A DNA stretch of 46,181 nucleotides from Prolixibacteraceae bacterium (lineage in GTDB: Bacteria > Bacteroidota > Bacteroidia > Bacteroidales > Prolixibacteraceae): positions 1 to 46,181 of the forward strand of contig JABGRN010000038.1 of the NCBI GenBank assembly GCA_018648265.1. The letters run 5' to 3'. Shown in pieces: positions 43,313 to 46,181 of this stretch. The translations under genes and the position numbers were made by a program. Each line of letters opens with the position of its first letter. Position 1 is the first letter of the stretch. The notes under the pieces were generated by a model that saw only the letters and a program-made list of their open reading frames with translations, had not been told where the DNA came from and did no database searches.

Positions 43313-44542
43313 ATGGATGTACAAGGAATAAAACAACGTTTTGAAATTATAGGAAATTCGCCAGGGTTAAACCGGTCGATAGAAGTAGCTGTCCAGGTTT
43401 CCCCAACCGATCTTTCGGTTTTAATTACCGGTGAAAGTGGAACCGGGAAAGAAATATTCCCTCAAATAATACACCAGTTTTCGAGCCGCAAACACGGAAA
43501 ATATATTGCCGTAAACTGCGGTGCAATCCCCGAAGGAACAATTGATTCTGAACTTTTTGGGCACGAAAAAGGCGCATTTACAGGAGCACTTTCCGATAGA
43601 AAAGGATATTTCCAGGAAGCAGACAACGGAACAATTTTTTTAGATGAAATTGGTGAACTGCCACTATCAACTCAGGTACGTTTATTACGTGTTTTAGAAA
43701 CAGGCGAATTTATTAAAGTTGGTTCGTCAAAAGTTGTAAAATCTAATGTCAGGGTAATTGCTGCAACAAATATTAATATCCCGGTGGCCATTGAAGAAGG
43801 GAAGTTCAGAGAAGATTTGTACTATCGGTTAAATACTGTTCCGGTTACGATAAACCCACTTCGCGAACGTCCGGAAGACATCCATCTTTTGTTCCGGAAA
43901 TTTGCCCGCGATTTTGCCGAAAGATATCGTATGCCATCAATTCGTTTAGATGAAGAAGCCCGGATTGTATTGATGAATTACCGCTGGCCGGGCAATGTGC
44001 GCCAGTTAAAAAATATTACCGAACAAATTTCAATAATAGAAAAAGAGAGGGATGTTTCTGCAGCTGTAATCAGAAATTACCTTCCGTCGGATTTAGGCAA
44101 AAACCTGCCCGCCTTATTTTCGAAAAACGAAGAAAGCTCGTTTTCAAACGAAAGGGAAATTTTATACAAGGTTTTGTTCGATATGAAACGTGACATGACG
44201 GATCTGAAAAAATTGGTCCTCGATTTAATGGAGAACAAAGAGTCGCCTATTTCGGGCGACCAGGCACAGATTATTCAAAAATTATATAAAAACGACGAGG
44301 GGAATTTTGTTTCAGACGAACCTGTGGCTAAACACATTCACATCGATCGGGTTGACAAAGAAAATATCCAGGACACGGAAGAGTTTGTCGAAGAATCACT
44401 TTCGTTGGAAGACAAAGAAATTGAGTTGATAAAAAAAGCATTGGAAAAGAACAAAGGAAAACGAAAATATGCTGCACTGGAACTGGGGATTTCTGAACGT
44501 ACACTTTACCGGAAAATTAAGGAGTATGATATTAAAGGATAA
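43313..44542 (+). CDS. Sigma-54-dependent activator without a receiver domain
   Basis: A 409-aa bacterial enhancer-binding protein. The AAA+ domain starts almost at the N-terminus (Walker A GESGTGKE at 40-47, sigma-54 contact loop GAFTGA at 87-92, Walker B TIFLDEIGE at 107). A C-terminal Fis-type helix-turn-helix occupies about 365-409 (RKYAALELGISERTLYRKI). About 90 residues of charged linker lie between. With no REC, GAF or PAS input domain, it must be controlled by level or by a partner. It is first in an operon with lptE, a TPR-like gene and secG. Its stop overlaps the LptE start by 17 nt. Confidence 0.95.
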   Translation: MDVQGIKQRFEIIGNSPGLNRSIEVAVQVSPTDLSVLITGESGTGKEIFPQIIHQFSSRKHGKYIAVNCGAIPEGTIDSELFGHEKGAFTGALSDRKGYFQEADNGTIFLDEIGELPLSTQVRLLRVLETGEFIKVGSSKVVKSNVRVIAATNINIPVAIEEGKFREDLYYRLNTVPVTINPLRERPEDIHLLFRKFARDFAERYRMPSIRLDEEARIVLMNYRWPGNVRQLKNITEQISIIEKERDVSAAVIRNYLPSDLGKNLPALFSKNEESSFSNEREILYKVLFDMKRDMTDLKKLVLDLMENKESPISGDQAQIIQKLYKNDEGNFVSDEPVAKHIHIDRVDKENIQDTEEFVEESLSLEDKEIELIKKALEKNKGKRKYAALELGISERTLYRKIKEYDIKG

Positions 44543-45062
44543 AATTATATTGAAACGGATTGTTCTTTTTGCTTTTGTAATTTTACTGGCAGGAAATCTT
44601 TCAACTTCCTGTAAAATATCTTACACTTTTACCGGGGCCAATCTGTCGGCCGATATTAAAACTTTTTCGGTTTATTATTTCCCAAACCGGGCCAGGCTCG
44701 TAAACCCAACATTGAGCCAAATGTTTACCGAAGATTTGCGCGATAAATTACAACGACAGACTTCGCTTGATGAAGTTGCAGAAAATGGTGATCTTGTATT
44801 TGAAGGACAAATTACCGGTTACGAAGTGCGGCCAATGGCAATACAAAAAGACGATTTGGCAGCACAAAACCGTTTGACAATTACGGTAAAAGTGAAATAT
44901 TCGAACAATAAAAACCAGGAGGAAAACTTCGAACAGTCTTTTTCTGCTTTCGAAGATTTCGAAAGTACCCAGACTTTAAGCGACATTGAAGATGGGCTTG
45001 TTCCTGAAATACTTAAAAAACTTAACGAAGATATTTTTAACGCAACCATTGCCAATTGGTAA
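44526..45062 (+). CDS. LptE-like LPS-assembly lipoprotein
   Basis: From ATG 44526 the protein has 178 aa, beginning with a lipoprotein signal ending STSC followed by KISYTFTGANL. The segment VYYFPNRARLVNPTLSQMFTEDLRDKLQRQTSL and the following beta strands fit the LptE family of Bacteroidota, which plugs LptD in the outer membrane to insert lipopolysaccharide. The first GGAG is only 1 nt from this ATG, too close to act for it, so TTG 44550 is an alternative start. It overlaps the end of the regulator in another frame. Confidence 0.85.
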   Translation: MILKDKIILKRIVLFAFVILLAGNLSTSCKISYTFTGANLSADIKTFSVYYFPNRARLVNPTLSQMFTEDLRDKLQRQTSLDEVAENGDLVFEGQITGYEVRPMAIQKDDLAAQNRLTITVKVKYSNNKNQEENFEQSFSAFEDFESTQTLSDIEDGLVPEILKKLNEDIFNATIANW

Positions 45063-45065
45063 AAC

Positions 45066-45668
45066 ATGCAAAAAGAACAATTTTATAATTTGCTTGCCAA
45101 CCCCGGATTATTAAATATAGAAACGCTTGCCGGGCTAAAAACAATTGTTGATGAATTTCCTTACTTTCAGGCAGCATTGGTGTTGTATTTAAAAAATTTA
45201 AAAGAAACCGATAATCCCGATTTTGAACATGTTTTAAAGAAAACGGCCATTCGGGTTTCTGATAGAAAAAAATTGTATGAATTTTTAAATTCGAAGCCCA
45301 CAATTGAAAATGCAAATCCAGCCCTTGGAAATACTGAAGCACCTTTTCCTGAATTGCAGTTAGAAGAAGAGCAGAACAAACCGGGCAATTCGTTAATTGA
45401 CAGGTTTTTAATGTCAGATTCAACGGCTATAAAAAGGAGAACAGAAAACCAGGGCGAGGTGGAAAATAGTATTGAAAATGAAATTGTTAAAAAATCGGAC
45501 GCAGAGAATGACGAAATTATAACAGAGACTTTGGCCACGATTTATTTTCAACAAAAAAAATACGACAAAGCACTGGAAGCATTCAGTAAATTAAGTTTGA
45601 AATATCCGGAAAAAAGTGTTTACTTTGCAACCCGAATTAAAGAAATTGATAAAATAAAGAACGTTTAA
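45066..45668 (+). CDS. TPR-like protein between lptE and secG
   Basis: A 200-aa cytoplasmic protein. The N-terminal half starts with a helical block (LANPGLLNIETLAGLKTIVDEFPYFQAALVLYLKNLKE), the middle is acidic and disordered-looking, and the C-terminus has one clear TPR (IYFQQKKYDKALEAFSKLSLKYPEKS). The gene is placed between lptE and secG (3 nt and 11 nt away) and is common in that position in Bacteroidota. No function is established. Confidence 0.8.
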   Translation: MQKEQFYNLLANPGLLNIETLAGLKTIVDEFPYFQAALVLYLKNLKETDNPDFEHVLKKTAIRVSDRKKLYEFLNSKPTIENANPALGNTEAPFPELQLEEEQNKPGNSLIDRFLMSDSTAIKRRTENQGEVENSIENEIVKKSDAENDEIITETLATIYFQQKKYDKALEAFSKLSLKYPEKSVYFATRIKEIDKIKNV

Positions 45669-45679
45669 TTAGCAAGAAA

Positions 45680-46048
45680 ATGTACGCATTAATAACTGTT
45701 TTAATATTTATAGTTTGTGTTCTTTTAGTACTAATTGTATTGGTACAGAACTCAAAAGGTGGTGGCCTGGCTAGTAATTTCCAATCATCGAACCAGGTAA
45801 TGGGAGTTCGTAAAACTGCCGATTTTCTTGAAAAAGCAACCTGGGTTTTAGCCGGGGCATTGTTGTTTTTGGCCGTTATGGGTTCTGCATTTATTCCTCG
45901 TTCCGAAAGTGGAATTGACCAATCGAGGGTACAGGAACAAATTGAAACCGCCGTAGATCCAACGCAGGTTCCTAATTTCCCGACTACTGCACCTGCGGCA
46001 ACCGAACCTATAAATCCGGTTGCAACGGAAGGTGGGGACGAACAGTAA
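45680..46048 (+). CDS. secG: Preprotein translocase subunit SecG
   Basis: A 122-aa inner-membrane protein. It has two hydrophobic helices (about 2-21 and 50-70) joined by the conserved loop VQNSKGGGLASNF and a NQVMGVRKTADFLEKATW segment. A Pro/Thr/Ala/Glu-rich C-terminal tail is typical of Bacteroidota SecG. It helps SecYE move secreted proteins. Last gene of the operon; a terminator follows at 46071. Confidence 0.95.
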   Translation: MYALITVLIFIVCVLLVLIVLVQNSKGGGLASNFQSSNQVMGVRKTADFLEKATWVLAGALLFLAVMGSAFIPRSESGIDQSRVQEQIETAVDPTQVPNFPTTAPAATEPINPVATEGGDEQ

Positions 46049-46070
46049 AAAAAATCAAACAATACATAAA

Positions 46071-46106
46071 AAGCCATTCGTTTTATTACGGATGGCTTTC
46101 TTGTTT
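46071..46106 (+). terminator. Intrinsic terminator after secG
   Basis: AAGCCATTCG and CGGATGGCTT form a 10-bp stem with one G-T pair around a TTTTATTA loop, followed by TTCTTGTTT. It ends the sigma-54 activator-lptE-TPR-secG operon. The remaining 75 bases of the window show no gene. Confidence 0.8.
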
Positions 46107-46181
46107 AACAAATATGCAATTATTATGGGTTTCTCTTTTCGTGAAATCCTCACTAACTGTAAACTGCGACTGCAAACTTTT

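Noticed and set aside
1394-46048. CRISPR array or rRNA genes
   Set aside because: No regularly spaced direct repeats and no rRNA sequence were seen. The repeats present are dispersed inverted elements.

Overview
The window reads as a chromosomal segment of a Bacteroidota bacterium, probably from the Bacteroidales/Marinilabiliales side. The evidence is AT-rich DNA, lipoproteins with a cysteine soon after a short signal peptide, NigD-like, DUF4301 and DUF4197 proteins, a futalosine-type UbiD decarboxylase, zinc-free L31, and promoters of the TAnnTTTG (-7) type with few Shine-Dalgarno sequences. No rRNA, CRISPR array, prophage or integrase was seen. The only sign of a classical mobile element is the 5' end of a transposase gene cut by the left edge.

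Layout. 1-73: transposase start, followed by hairpin-rich DNA. 394-8124: mostly housekeeping genes: a membrane-anchored response regulator, a UbiD decarboxylase, free-Met-R-sulfoxide reductase, a DUF4870 protein, hisS, hutH and an orphan GroES. 8146-9337: two thioredoxin-fold proteins that appear to share an operon with that GroES. 9521-12519: a NigD-like lipoprotein and a lipid-anchored S9 peptidase. 12681-15423: a compact minus-strand five-gene cassette with an SNase-type nuclease, a 55-aa protein with no basic residues, a helical protein, a small single-HKD PLD protein and an HhH-PLD protein. 16046-19502: nitrilase, M14 carboxypeptidase and a TlpA-like lipoprotein. 19613-22186: one reading frame joining a Gfo/Idh/MocA oxidoreductase to a GH77 amylomaltase. 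22187-22902: repeats and tRNA-Arg(CCG). 22903-28946: Lon, L31, a GNAT-like protein, a BI-1 family protein and a MaoC dehydratase. 28978-34347: LMW-PTP, AroE, a DUF368/PopT-type transporter, a TPR protein and DUF4301. 34513-42756: a YhcC radical SAM protein, an AbgT transporter, a Cys-rich PAS protein, DUF4197, YgiQ and a fused PlsC-GNAT acyltransferase of the OlsF/Gls type. 43313-46048: sigma-54 activator, LptE, a TPR-like protein and SecG, an envelope-biogenesis operon.

Intergenic DNA holds several families of short palindromic repeats. Two 130-bp MITE-like copies lie at 22471 and 42927. Two ~190-bp copies (15861 and 35564) each touch the 3' end of a minus-strand gene. A long palindrome lies at 27252-27397, and two composite inverted-repeat elements share a 41-nt core (3401 and 22316).

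The best candidate for an undescribed system is the nuclease/acidic-protein/PLD cassette at 12681-15423. The Gfo/Idh/MocA-amylomaltase fusion is the most unusual single gene. All functions are read from motifs by eye. No database search or structure prediction was run.
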